Below, one piece after another: positions 16,867 to 24,625 of a stretch of 64,000 nt of DNA. Made by a program: the position numbers and the translations under genes. Every line of letters begins with the position of its first letter. Position 1 is the stretch's first letter. The stretch is from contig JAFDVO010000004.1 in assembly GCA_018268955.1 (NCBI GenBank), positions 1 to 64,000 on the forward strand, read 5' to 3'. The stretch is from Acidobacteriota bacterium (GTDB lineage Bacteria; Acidobacteriota; Vicinamibacteria; Vicinamibacterales; CAVVIG01). The notes below the pieces were generated by a model. It was not told the DNA's origin. It searched no databases and was given only the letters and a program-made list of their open reading frames with translations.

Positions 16867-18672
16867 CTAACTTCTGACTTCTGAAGGCGTCTCGCGCTGC
16901 GCGTACTGCAGTTCGAACAGGCGGTAGTAGATGCCGCGCGCGGCAAGGAGCTCCTGGTGCGTGCCCATCTCGCGCAGCACCCCCTTGTGCAGGACGAGAA
17001 TCTTGTCCATGTCCTGGATCGTCGAGAGCCGGTGCGCAATGGCGATGGTGGTCCGGTCTGCCATGAGCCGCTCCAGCGCGTCGCGAATCAGGAGTTCGGT
17101 CTCGGTGTCCACGCTCGACGTGGCCTCGTCGAGGATGAGGATCCGCGGGTCGAAGGCCAGCGCGCGGGCGAACGAGAGCAACTGCTTCTGGCCGACCGAT
17201 AGCGTCGACCCGCGTTCGGCGACCGGGGCGCCGTACCCGAGCGGCAGCCGATCGATGAACGCGTCGGCGTGAACCGCACTCGCCGCCGCACGCACCGCCT
17301 CGTCGGTAATCCTCTCGTTGCCAAGCCGGATGTTGTCCGCGATCGTGCCGGTGAACAGGTGCACGTCCTGCAGCACGAGGCTGAACATCCGGCGCAGGTC
17401 ATCCAGCCCGCGCTCACGCACGTCGATGCCATCGATGCGCACGGCCCCCTTCTGCACGTCATAGAACCGCAGCAGCAGGTTGATCAGCGTGGTCTTGCCC
17501 GACCCGGTGGCACCGACGATGCCGACCCGCTCGCCCGGACGGACCTCGAACGAGACGTCCCTCAGCACCCACTCAGGCTCGGCCCCTTCGGCGGTGTTGT
17601 ACGCAAACCAGACGTGGTCGAACACGATGTGACCGCCCCGGCCGTCCACCTGTGGCTGCCGTGGCGCTGCGGGCGACTCAATCGCAACCGGCTCGTCGAG
17701 CAACTTGAAGATGCGCTCGGACGAAGCCATCGCCGACTGCAGGACGTTGAACTTCTCCGACATGTCGGAGATCGGCCTGAAGAACCGCTGCGAGTACTGC
17801 AGGAACGCCGCGAGTGCGCCGAGCGTCAGGGTTCCTGCCATGACGTTCGCGCCGCCGTACCAGATGATCAGCGCCGAGGCCAGGGCACTCACCGCCTCGA
17901 TCGCGGGGTAGAACACCGCGTAGTAGAAGATCGACTCGATGTTGGCATCGCGGTGCTTCGCGTCGATGTCGTCGAACCGGTGGAAGTTCAGCGCCTCGCG
18001 CCGGAAGAGCTGCACCGTCGACATGCCGGTGATGTTCTCCTGCAGGAAGGCGTTGATGCGCGCGATCCAGCCCCGCACGACGCGGTACGACTCACGGACG
18101 TTCCGACGGAACCAGTTCGTGATGAGGGCGATGATCGGCAGCACGGCGAACGCCACGAGCGCGAGCCGCCAGTTCATCCAGAGCATCACGCCCATGATCC
18201 CGAACAGCGTGAACACGTCGCCGAAGATGGTGACCACGCCCGACGTGAAGAGGTCGTTCAGCACGTCGACGTCGGACGTGACGCGCGTCATCAGGCGGCC
18301 GACCGGGCTCCGGTCGTAATACCGCAGGTCCAGCCGCTGCAGGTGGCCGTATAGCGCCATCCGCATGTCGAACATGATCCGCTGTCCGGTGAGCTGCATC
18401 GTCCAGGTCTGGACGTACTCCGCCGCGAAGGCGGCGACCAGCACGGCCACGTAGACGAGCGCGAGCTGGTCGAGCCCAGCGAGCTCACCGACGGCGATGT
18501 GCTGATCGATGGCAACCTTCATCAAGTACGGCTGGGCCAGGGCCGCGAGGGCGCCGACGATGATGGCGACGAACGCGACGAGCACCGCCTTCCAGTACGG
18601 ACGCAGGTACGCGAGCAGCCGGCGCATCAGCCGCGCGTCGTAGGCCTTGCCGAGGATCTCGTCGTCCTGCAT
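16867..18672 (-). CDS. ABC exporter half-transporter (subunit with consensus Walker B)
   Basis: 601 residues: six-helix exporter membrane domain (about 20-320) and nucleotide-binding domain (about 350-590). Walker A is GATGSGKTT, the Walker B ends LDEATSSVD with the catalytic Glu, the H-loop is IAIAHRLSTI, but the signature reads LSVGQ instead of LSGGQ. It overlaps the stop of the upstream ABC gene by one base (ATGA). The pair should form a heterodimeric multidrug/lipid exporter (MdlAB, BmrCD or TM287/288 type). Substrate cannot be told. The last codons fall within a short tandem repeat. Confidence 0.9.
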   Translation of the reverse strand: MQDDEILGKAYDARLMRRLLAYLRPYWKAVLVAFVAIIVGALAALAQPYLMKVAIDQHIAVGELAGLDQLALVYVAVLVAAFAAEYVQTWTMQLTGQRIMFDMRMALYGHLQRLDLRYYDRSPVGRLMTRVTSDVDVLNDLFTSGVVTIFGDVFTLFGIMGVMLWMNWRLALVAFAVLPIIALITNWFRRNVRESYRVVRGWIARINAFLQENITGMSTVQLFRREALNFHRFDDIDAKHRDANIESIFYYAVFYPAIEAVSALASALIIWYGGANVMAGTLTLGALAAFLQYSQRFFRPISDMSEKFNVLQSAMASSERIFKLLDEPVAIESPAAPRQPQVDGRGGHIVFDHVWFAYNTAEGAEPEWVLRDVSFEVRPGERVGIVGATGSGKTTLINLLLRFYDVQKGAVRIDGIDVRERGLDDLRRMFSLVLQDVHLFTGTIADNIRLGNERITDEAVRAAASAVHADAFIDRLPLGYGAPVAERGSTLSVGQKQLLSFARALAFDPRILILDEATSSVDTETELLIRDALERLMADRTTIAIAHRLSTIQDMDKILVLHKGVLREMGTHQELLAARGIYYRLFELQYAQRETPSEVRS

Positions 18673-20564
18673 CAGGAAGCCGCCAGTTCTTCCTCGAGCA
18701 GCTGCTTGCGATGCAGCTCGGCATAGAGGCCGTCGTGCGCAATCAGCTCGTCGTGTGTGCCCCGCTCGGCAATGCCCCCGCCGCTCAGCACCAGAATCTG
18801 GTCGGCGTCGCGCACGGTCGAGATCCGGTGCGAGACGATGATGGACGTGCGCTCGCGCATGACGCCGCGGAGCCGCGAGAGAATCTCCTCCTCGGTGTAC
18901 GTGTCGACCGCCGAAAGCGCGTCATCCAGGATCAGGATCGTCGGATCGATGGCAATGGCGCGCGCGAGGGCGGTCCGCTGCTTCTGGCCGCCCGACAGCG
19001 TGATGCCCCGCTCCCCGACCATCGTCGCGTAGCCCTGCGGGAAATCCGTAAGGTCCTTGTCGAGCCGCGCGATCGCCGCGGCCCGCTCGATCGCGAGTTG
19101 CCGCTGCTCGTTCCAGTCGTCATCCAGCGGCACACGTCCCTGCTGTTCCCTCGGGCCCGCCTGACCAGCCCGCCCTGATGGCCCTGCCAGCCCTTCCTGT
19201 GACAGCCCGGTCCGCCTCGCCAGCCCTTCGAGTGCAAATCGCCGCGCGTCCAGGCCAAACGCCACGTTGTCCGCGATCGTGTCGGAGAACAGGAACGGCT
19301 CCTGCGGCACGAAGCCGATGGCTCCGCGGAGCGAGGCGAGCGGCCAGTCGCGGACATCGCGGCCGTCGACGAGCACCGAGCCAGCAGGCGGCTCGTGCAG
19401 CCGTGCAATGAGCCCGATGAGAATCGATTTGCCCGAGCCGGTTTCGCCGACGATCGCGGTGGTCTTCCCGGCGGGGATGCGGGCCGAGATGTCGCGGAGC
19501 ACGACGCGATCGCCGAACGCAAAGGTGAGATTGCGGAACTCGATGTCGCCGTGGACGACGCCCGCAGTCGACGCGCCTGGCTTCAGCCTGGCGTCCTCCG
19601 CGTCGCGAATGGCGGGCACGGTGTCGAGCACCTCGAGCATGCGTGACCAGCTCGCCATCCCGCGCTGGAGCATGTTCGTCACCCAGCCGAACGCGATCAT
19701 CGGCCACGAGAGCATCGTGAGGTAGGCGAAGAAGGCGACGAACTCCCCAAGCGTGATGCGGCCCGAGATGACCGCGCGGCTCCCGAGCCACAAGACCATC
19801 ATCGACCCGAGCCCGAGGAAGAACGACATCGTCGGGAAGAAGAAGCCCTGCAGCGCGATGAGGCGGCGGTTGCGCCGCAGGTACTCGGCGTTGGCGCGAC
19901 GGAAGCGATCCAGCTCCGCCTCCTCCTGCCGGTACGCGCGGACGACCCGGACGCCCGCGAGCGCTTCCTGCGCGACCGCGCTTACTTCCGAGAGCTGTGC
20001 CTGAATCTGCTCGAAGCCCTTGTGGATCGCATTCCCGAAGTACTTCACCGAAATCGAGACGAACGGCAGCGGAATCAGCGAGAGCAGCGTCAGCCGCGCG
20101 TCGATCGACACCATCATGGCGAGGGCGGCGACGAACGTGAGCAGCGTGTTCGCTGAGTACATGATCGACGGGCCGATCATCATGCGCACGGCGTTGAGGT
20201 CGTTCGTGGCGCGCGACATGAGGTCGCCGGTCCGGTTGGCCTGGTAGTACCCGAGCGGCAGCGTCTGGAGATGCGCGAAGAAGTCGTTGCGCATGTCGTA
20301 CTCCAGATCGCGCGACGCTCCGATCAGGATGCGCCGCGTCCAGAAGCGGAACACGCCCCCGACAAGCCCGATACCCAGCAGTTCGCTCGCGTAGAGGAGC
20401 AGCTTCGCGCGGGTGACCTCAGCGGTGAGGTCGTCGATCGCGTGCCGCAGGACGACCGGAGACAGGAGTGCGATGCCGGTCGTGCAGAAGGAGCAGATCA
20501 GGCCGACGGTGAACGCACGCCGGTAACGCCCGACATAGCTCAGCAGCCGCCGCAGCGGAGACAT
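18672..20564 (-). CDS. ABC exporter half-transporter (subunit with degenerate Walker B)
   Basis: 630 residues: membrane domain (about 15-310) and nucleotide-binding domain (about 335-620). Walker A is GETGSGKS and the signature is consensus LSGGQ, but the catalytic Glu after Walker B is Asp (LDDALSAVD). Combined with the LSVGQ of the partner, one of the two ATP sites would be degenerate, as in heterodimeric exporters. A Gly/Ala/Arg-rich insertion (about residues 428-465, SQEGLAGPSGRAGQAGPREQ) lies between the Q-loop and the signature and is unusual. It is the first gene of the minus-strand pair; its upstream region is a repeat tract. Confidence 0.9.
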   Translation of the reverse strand: MSPLRRLLSYVGRYRRAFTVGLICSFCTTGIALLSPVVLRHAIDDLTAEVTRAKLLLYASELLGIGLVGGVFRFWTRRILIGASRDLEYDMRNDFFAHLQTLPLGYYQANRTGDLMSRATNDLNAVRMMIGPSIMYSANTLLTFVAALAMMVSIDARLTLLSLIPLPFVSISVKYFGNAIHKGFEQIQAQLSEVSAVAQEALAGVRVVRAYRQEEAELDRFRRANAEYLRRNRRLIALQGFFFPTMSFFLGLGSMMVLWLGSRAVISGRITLGEFVAFFAYLTMLSWPMIAFGWVTNMLQRGMASWSRMLEVLDTVPAIRDAEDARLKPGASTAGVVHGDIEFRNLTFAFGDRVVLRDISARIPAGKTTAIVGETGSGKSILIGLIARLHEPPAGSVLVDGRDVRDWPLASLRGAIGFVPQEPFLFSDTIADNVAFGLDARRFALEGLARRTGLSQEGLAGPSGRAGQAGPREQQGRVPLDDDWNEQRQLAIERAAAIARLDKDLTDFPQGYATMVGERGITLSGGQKQRTALARAIAIDPTILILDDALSAVDTYTEEEILSRLRGVMRERTSIIVSHRISTVRDADQILVLSGGGIAERGTHDELIAHDGLYAELHRKQLLEEELAAS

Positions 20565-20576
20565 CTACCGAGTATA

Positions 20577-20866
20577 CGGGGACGCGGGACTCGGGGCTCG
20601 GGACTCGGGGCTCGGGACTCGGAACTCGGAACTCGGGGCTCGAGGCTGGAGGTTGGAGGTTGGAGGTTGGAGGTTCGAGGTCGGAGGTCGGATGGTGGCG
20701 GGAGCGAGCACCGAGCCCAGGCCGCCCAGGCTCCACGTTCAGCGTTCCGGCTCCTGCGTTCCAGCGTTCCAGCGTTGCTGCGTTCCAGCGTTCCTGCGTT
20801 GTTGCGTTGTTGCGTTGCTGCGTTCCAGCGTTGCTGCGTTCCTACACTACAGCGAGGCGTGCGTTG
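20577..20866. repeat. Composite tandem-repeat tract
   Basis: This 364-bp gap (20565-20928) carries no gene. It holds, in order, GGGACTCGGGGCTC copies (about 20580-20640), GGAGGTT copies with 7-bp period (about 20645-20690), and CGTTCCAG/CGTTGCTG/CGTTGTTG copies with 7-9-bp period (about 20747-20850). Confidence 0.85.
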
Positions 20867-20871
20867 CCTCG

Positions 20872-20903
20872 CCTTCGCACGCGCCCGAGGGCGCGTGCGA
20901 AGG
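20872..20903. terminator. Strong inverted repeat after the OFA transporter gene
   Basis: CCTTCGCACGCGCCC (20872-20886) and its exact reverse complement (20889-20903) are separated by two bases. It lies 26 bp past the stop of the minus-strand transporter. No U-run follows, so terminator function is only possible. Confidence 0.45.
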
Positions 20904-20928
20904 CGGGGCGGACACTGCGTCGTGCGCG

Positions 20929-22215
20929 CTAGGCGGCGCCGATCTCGCGCAGTTGCTGGGCCGATGGCGGCTTGGCCATCGAGAGGAGCGCGAGCGAGAT
21001 GGCAGAGGCCGCGGCTGCGGCGTAGAACGCGTACTGGTAGGTCTTGTACGTGTCGAACACCCACCCGCCGACCAGGGGGCCAGCGATGCCTGCGGCACCC
21101 CACGCCAGGAGCAGGATGCCGTAGTTCGCGGCCGAGAACTTGGGACCGTAGAAGTCGCCCGCGAGGGCGGTGTAGACGGAGAGCTGCGTGCCGTACGCGT
21201 AGTTCACGACGAACAGCATCAGGAAGAACATCGCGGCCGACGCCTTGAGGTGGAACATCAGGGGCGCCGCGAAGAACGCCGCAATCAGCACGGCGCGCAC
21301 GGTCAGCAGTCGGCCCAGGTGATCCGACATCCATCCAGAGAGGAAGCGTCCCACGGCGCTGCCCGCCGATCCCATCGGAATCGCAAGCGCCGCGACGACC
21401 GACGCGACGCCCGCGACCGCCGGGAACGACTGGTCAGCGAACGGCTTGATCTGGCTCACCGTCATCGTGCCTGAGAAGCAGCCGAACATGTAGGCGATCC
21501 AGAGGATCCAGAACGACGGCAGCTTCGTCATCTGCGACGTGGTGAGGTTCACCGCCGACACCTTCGGTGCGGCGCCGCTCTCCTTCGGCTTCGGTGCGAC
21601 GAAGTTCGACGGCGGATCATTCAGCCACAGCGCGCCGAGCATCGTGAACACGAAGTAGATGACCGCCAGCACCTGGAACGTCTGGCGCCAGCCGATCAGG
21701 TAGATGAGCCCCTTCCAGCCCAGCAGGCCGCCCGCGAGTGGCCCGACGATGCCCGAGCCGGCGGCGAAGATGCCGACCGCGAGGCCCGACACCAGGCCGC
21801 GCGCTTCCGGATACCACTTGAATCCGACGTAGAGCGGCGGCAGGTAGCCGAAGCCGAGGCCGAGGCCGACCAGGAAGCCGGCGGTGAGATAGAGCGTGAG
21901 CAGCGAGTGGCTGAAGCTCGCGAGCAGCATGCCCGAGCTGTAACAGAGGCCGCCGAAGATCGCGATCTTGCGCGCGCCGAACCGGCCGATCAACGTGCCC
22001 GCCACGTTGTAGAGCACGGCCAGCATCACCATGTTCACCGACGAGATCGACGTCGTCTGCAGACGGGTCCACTCAGGGAACTCGGTCTGGAGCGGTTTCA
22101 CGAACACGCTCCACGCGTAATAGGAACCAAGGGCGATGTTGAACAGACACCCGCCGGCGAGGGCGTGCCAGCGGCTGAAGGAAGTCGTCTCTGTTTCCTG
22201 GGCCATGTGTGCCAT
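20929..22215 (-). CDS. MFS transporter, oxalate/formate antiporter-like (OFA) family
   Basis: 428 residues, 12 membrane segments. The N-terminal part reads GGCLFNIALGSYYAWSVFVKPL, a signature of the OFA family, and the loop 2-3 motif is GRFGARKIAIFGG. The second half has GRFLSGWMSDHLGR. The family exchanges small organic anions (oxalate/formate, pyruvate-like acids); substrate here is unknown. The start at 22215 (MAHMAQETE) was chosen because residues before it are not family-like; an alternative ATG is at 22206. No partner enzyme is adjacent. Confidence 0.82.
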   Translation of the reverse strand: MAHMAQETETTSFSRWHALAGGCLFNIALGSYYAWSVFVKPLQTEFPEWTRLQTTSISSVNMVMLAVLYNVAGTLIGRFGARKIAIFGGLCYSSGMLLASFSHSLLTLYLTAGFLVGLGLGFGYLPPLYVGFKWYPEARGLVSGLAVGIFAAGSGIVGPLAGGLLGWKGLIYLIGWRQTFQVLAVIYFVFTMLGALWLNDPPSNFVAPKPKESGAAPKVSAVNLTTSQMTKLPSFWILWIAYMFGCFSGTMTVSQIKPFADQSFPAVAGVASVVAALAIPMGSAGSAVGRFLSGWMSDHLGRLLTVRAVLIAAFFAAPLMFHLKASAAMFFLMLFVVNYAYGTQLSVYTALAGDFYGPKFSAANYGILLLAWGAAGIAGPLVGGWVFDTYKTYQYAFYAAAAASAISLALLSMAKPPSAQQLREIGAA

Positions 22216-22444
22216 AGATGTGTTCTGACGGAAGGCGTACCAGCGGCGGATTCTAGCAGAGATCACAAAGGCGCGTAAGGAAATCGGGCGCTAGGTATCG
22301 GCACCGCGCGCGCTCCGCAACAGCGGTCGCGGACGATATTTTCTCCGCGCGCAACTGCGCCGGATCGGCCCGAATCCGTGTGCTATTTTGGGTTCGTGCC
22401 TACCCAGCGGGCGTGCTCGCCTAACCGGAGAACACCGTAGCGCC

Positions 22445-23290
22445 ATGCTTCTGAGAACCGTTGCCAGACTCACGCTGCTCATCCCCGCGGCGCTCCTGCT
22501 GACCGCCGCCTCCGCGCACGCGCAGTTCACGCCGCGCACGCTCGGCGACCCCGCGACCGGTGAGCGTTATCACATCGAAGCCTCGGCCGACCTCTGGATG
22601 CCGACGACGGACATGCGGATCTCGAGCGAAGCGCTCGGCATCATCGGCACCGACATCGACTTCAAGAAGGACCTCGGCCTCACCGACCAGAAGACCAAGG
22701 GCCTGCACATCGTGCTGCGCCCGGCCCGGAAGCACCGGTTCCGGTTCCAGTACGTGCCGCTGAAATTCGAACAGCAGGCCACGCTGACGCGCGACATCGT
22801 GTTCCAGGGCATCCGCTACAAGGTCGGCCTCCCGGTGAACTCCCTGCTCGACTGGAAGGCGTACCGCTTCACCTACGAGTACGACTTCATCTATCGCGAC
22901 CGCGGGTTCGTCGGCTTCATGCTCGACTCGAAGTACACCGACGTCACCGCCTCGCTGCAGAGCCCGATCGACTACGAGAAGATCCACGCGCGCGCCCCAA
23001 TCCCGACGCTGGGTGGCATCGCCCGCTACTACGTCGTGCCGAACATCTCCATTACGGGCGAACTGTCTGGCTTCAAGATCCCCGACAGCATCTCCAAGCA
23101 GTACAAGGCGCACTACGCGGACCTGGACATCTACGGCACGCTGAACGTCACCAACAACTTCGGCGCGCAGTTCGGCTACCGCACCTTCGACCTCGGCTAC
23201 ACCATCAAGGAAGACGACGAGGTGACGACGAAGGACTTCGGGTCGTTCGTGGTGAAGGGTATCTACTTCGGGGCGGTCGCGCGCTTCTGA
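22445..23290 (+). CDS. Predicted outer-membrane beta-barrel protein, unrecognised
   Basis: 281 residues with a clear signal peptide (about 1-27, cut after SAHA). The mature part alternates polar and hydrophobic residues in many short strands (HRFRFQYVPLKFEQQ, YRFTYEYDFIYRDRGFVGFML, FGAQFGYRTFDLGYTI) and ends with Phe (YFGAVARF), all typical of an outer-membrane barrel. No family was recognised with certainty. It is a single gene; an in-frame start 57 bp upstream would spoil the signal peptide. Confidence 0.75.
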   Translation: MLLRTVARLTLLIPAALLLTAASAHAQFTPRTLGDPATGERYHIEASADLWMPTTDMRISSEALGIIGTDIDFKKDLGLTDQKTKGLHIVLRPARKHRFRFQYVPLKFEQQATLTRDIVFQGIRYKVGLPVNSLLDWKAYRFTYEYDFIYRDRGFVGFMLDSKYTDVTASLQSPIDYEKIHARAPIPTLGGIARYYVVPNISITGELSGFKIPDSISKQYKAHYADLDIYGTLNVTNNFGAQFGYRTFDLGYTIKEDDEVTTKDFGSFVVKGIYFGAVARF

Positions 23291-23298
23291 TCAACGGC

Positions 23299-23334
23299 TC
23301 CACCGCGGAGTACGTGGAGGAAGAACACGGAGGA
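23299..23334. repeat. Dispersed repeat copy (opposite orientation to 2299-2335)
   Basis: Read on the minus strand, this is TCCTCCGTGTTCTTCCTCC...CTCCGCGGTGG, related to the copy between mltG and ruvX. Confidence 0.5.
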
Positions 23335-23351
23335 CGCCGGGGACGGGACCT

Positions 23352-23378
23352 GCGGAAACCGGCGACCTCGGTTTCCGC
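23352..23378. terminator. Hairpin between convergent genes
   Basis: GCGGAAACCG (23352-23361) pairs exactly with CGGTTTCCGC (23369-23378) around a 7-nt loop. It lies between the outer-membrane protein gene and the convergent aminotransferase gene. There is no U-run, so it may act as a weak bidirectional terminator or protect 3' ends. Confidence 0.45.
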
Positions 23379-23437
23379 TCCGTGCGTGCCGCAGTAGTGC
23401 CTCTGGTCCTGCCCCTTCGTGGCGGCGCTTCGAGCGG

Positions 23438-24607
23438 CTAGGCTCTGACGGCCAGCTTCGCGAGGCGGCGGTCGGCTTCCGCCAGCGTCTCGTGCCGCTT
23501 GCAGAAGCAGAATCGCAGCTTGGTCCGGCCGAGTTCGGCGTGGCGGTAGAAGCTGCTGCCCGGCACGGCCGCGACCCCAACCTCCTTCACCAGGTACCGC
23601 GCAAACTCGACGTCGTCACCGCACGCGAAGTGCGCGATGTCCGTCATGATGTAGTACGCGCCCTGCGGCACGTAGCAGGTGAAGTGATGGCGGCGCAGGA
23701 TCTCCAGGAGCGTGTCGCGTCGCGCCGCATACGAAGCGGCCAGACCGCGGTAGTACGTGTCGGGCATGCCGAGCGCTGCCACGCCAGCCTCCTGCAGCGG
23801 CGCGGCGGCACCCACCGTGAGGAAGTCGTGCACCTTCCGGATCGCGCCCGTGAGCGAGGGCGGTGAGATCGCCCAACCCACACGCCAGCCGGTCACGCTG
23901 TACGTCTTGGACAGGCTGTTGATCGTCACGGTGCGATCCGCCATGCCGTCGAGCGTGGCGATCGGGACGTGCGTGGCGCCGTCGTAGACGATGTGCTCGT
24001 AGATCTCGTCGGAGATCGCGACGACGTCCCACTTGCGACAGAGCGCCGCAATGGCGTCGAGTTCGTCGCGCGTGAAGACCTTGCCTGTCGGGTTGTTCGG
24101 CGTGTTGAGGATAATGGCCTTCGTCCGGTCGTTGAACGCGGACGCGAGTTCGTCGGGATCGAAGCTCCAGTCCGGCTCTCGCAACGGCACGTAGCGCGGC
24201 GTCGCTCCCGAGAGAATCGCATCCGGCCCGTAGTTCTCGTAGAACGGCTCGAAGATGACCACCTCATCGCCCGGATCGATGATGCCCATCATCGTGGCCA
24301 TCATCGCTTCGGTCGAGCCGCAGGTCACGGTCACCTGCTGGTCGGGCACCACCGTCACACCGTAGCGGCGCGTGAACTCTCGCGCGACCGCTTCACGCAG
24401 CCCCTTCGCGCCCCAGGTCACCGCGTACTGGTTGACGTCCGCCATGATCGCGCGGCACGCCGCCTCCTTGACCGCATCAGGCGCCGGAAAGTCCGGGAAT
24501 CCCTGCGACAGGTTCACGCCGCCGTAGAGCTGGTTGAGACGGGTCATCTCGCGGATGACCGACTCCGTGAACTGGGTGGCTTTCCTCGATCCGCTCAGCT
24601 TGGTCAT
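23438..24607 (-). CDS. Class I/II PLP-dependent aminotransferase
   Basis: 389 residues of the aspartate-aminotransferase fold. Key parts: NLSQGFPDFPAP, CGSTEAMMATMMG, NTPNNPTGKVF, SDEIYEHIVYDG, and the PLP lysine in NSLSKTYSVTGWRVGW, with a C-terminal substrate arginine in KLRFCFCK. The sequence resembles the kynurenine/methionine aminotransferase subgroup, but the donor cannot be fixed from sequence. It ends the run of genes before slt; 18 bp separates it from the slt stop on the same strand, so it could be the first or second gene of a unit with slt downstream relations reversed (slt is transcribed first). Confidence 0.88.
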   Translation of the reverse strand: MTKLSGSRKATQFTESVIREMTRLNQLYGGVNLSQGFPDFPAPDAVKEAACRAIMADVNQYAVTWGAKGLREAVAREFTRRYGVTVVPDQQVTVTCGSTEAMMATMMGIIDPGDEVVIFEPFYENYGPDAILSGATPRYVPLREPDWSFDPDELASAFNDRTKAIILNTPNNPTGKVFTRDELDAIAALCRKWDVVAISDEIYEHIVYDGATHVPIATLDGMADRTVTINSLSKTYSVTGWRVGWAISPPSLTGAIRKVHDFLTVGAAAPLQEAGVAALGMPDTYYRGLAASYAARRDTLLEILRRHHFTCYVPQGAYYIMTDIAHFACGDDVEFARYLVKEVGVAAVPGSSFYRHAELGRTKLRFCFCKRHETLAEADRRLAKLAVRA

Positions 24608-24625
24608 CGGTCGGTGCGGCCGGAC

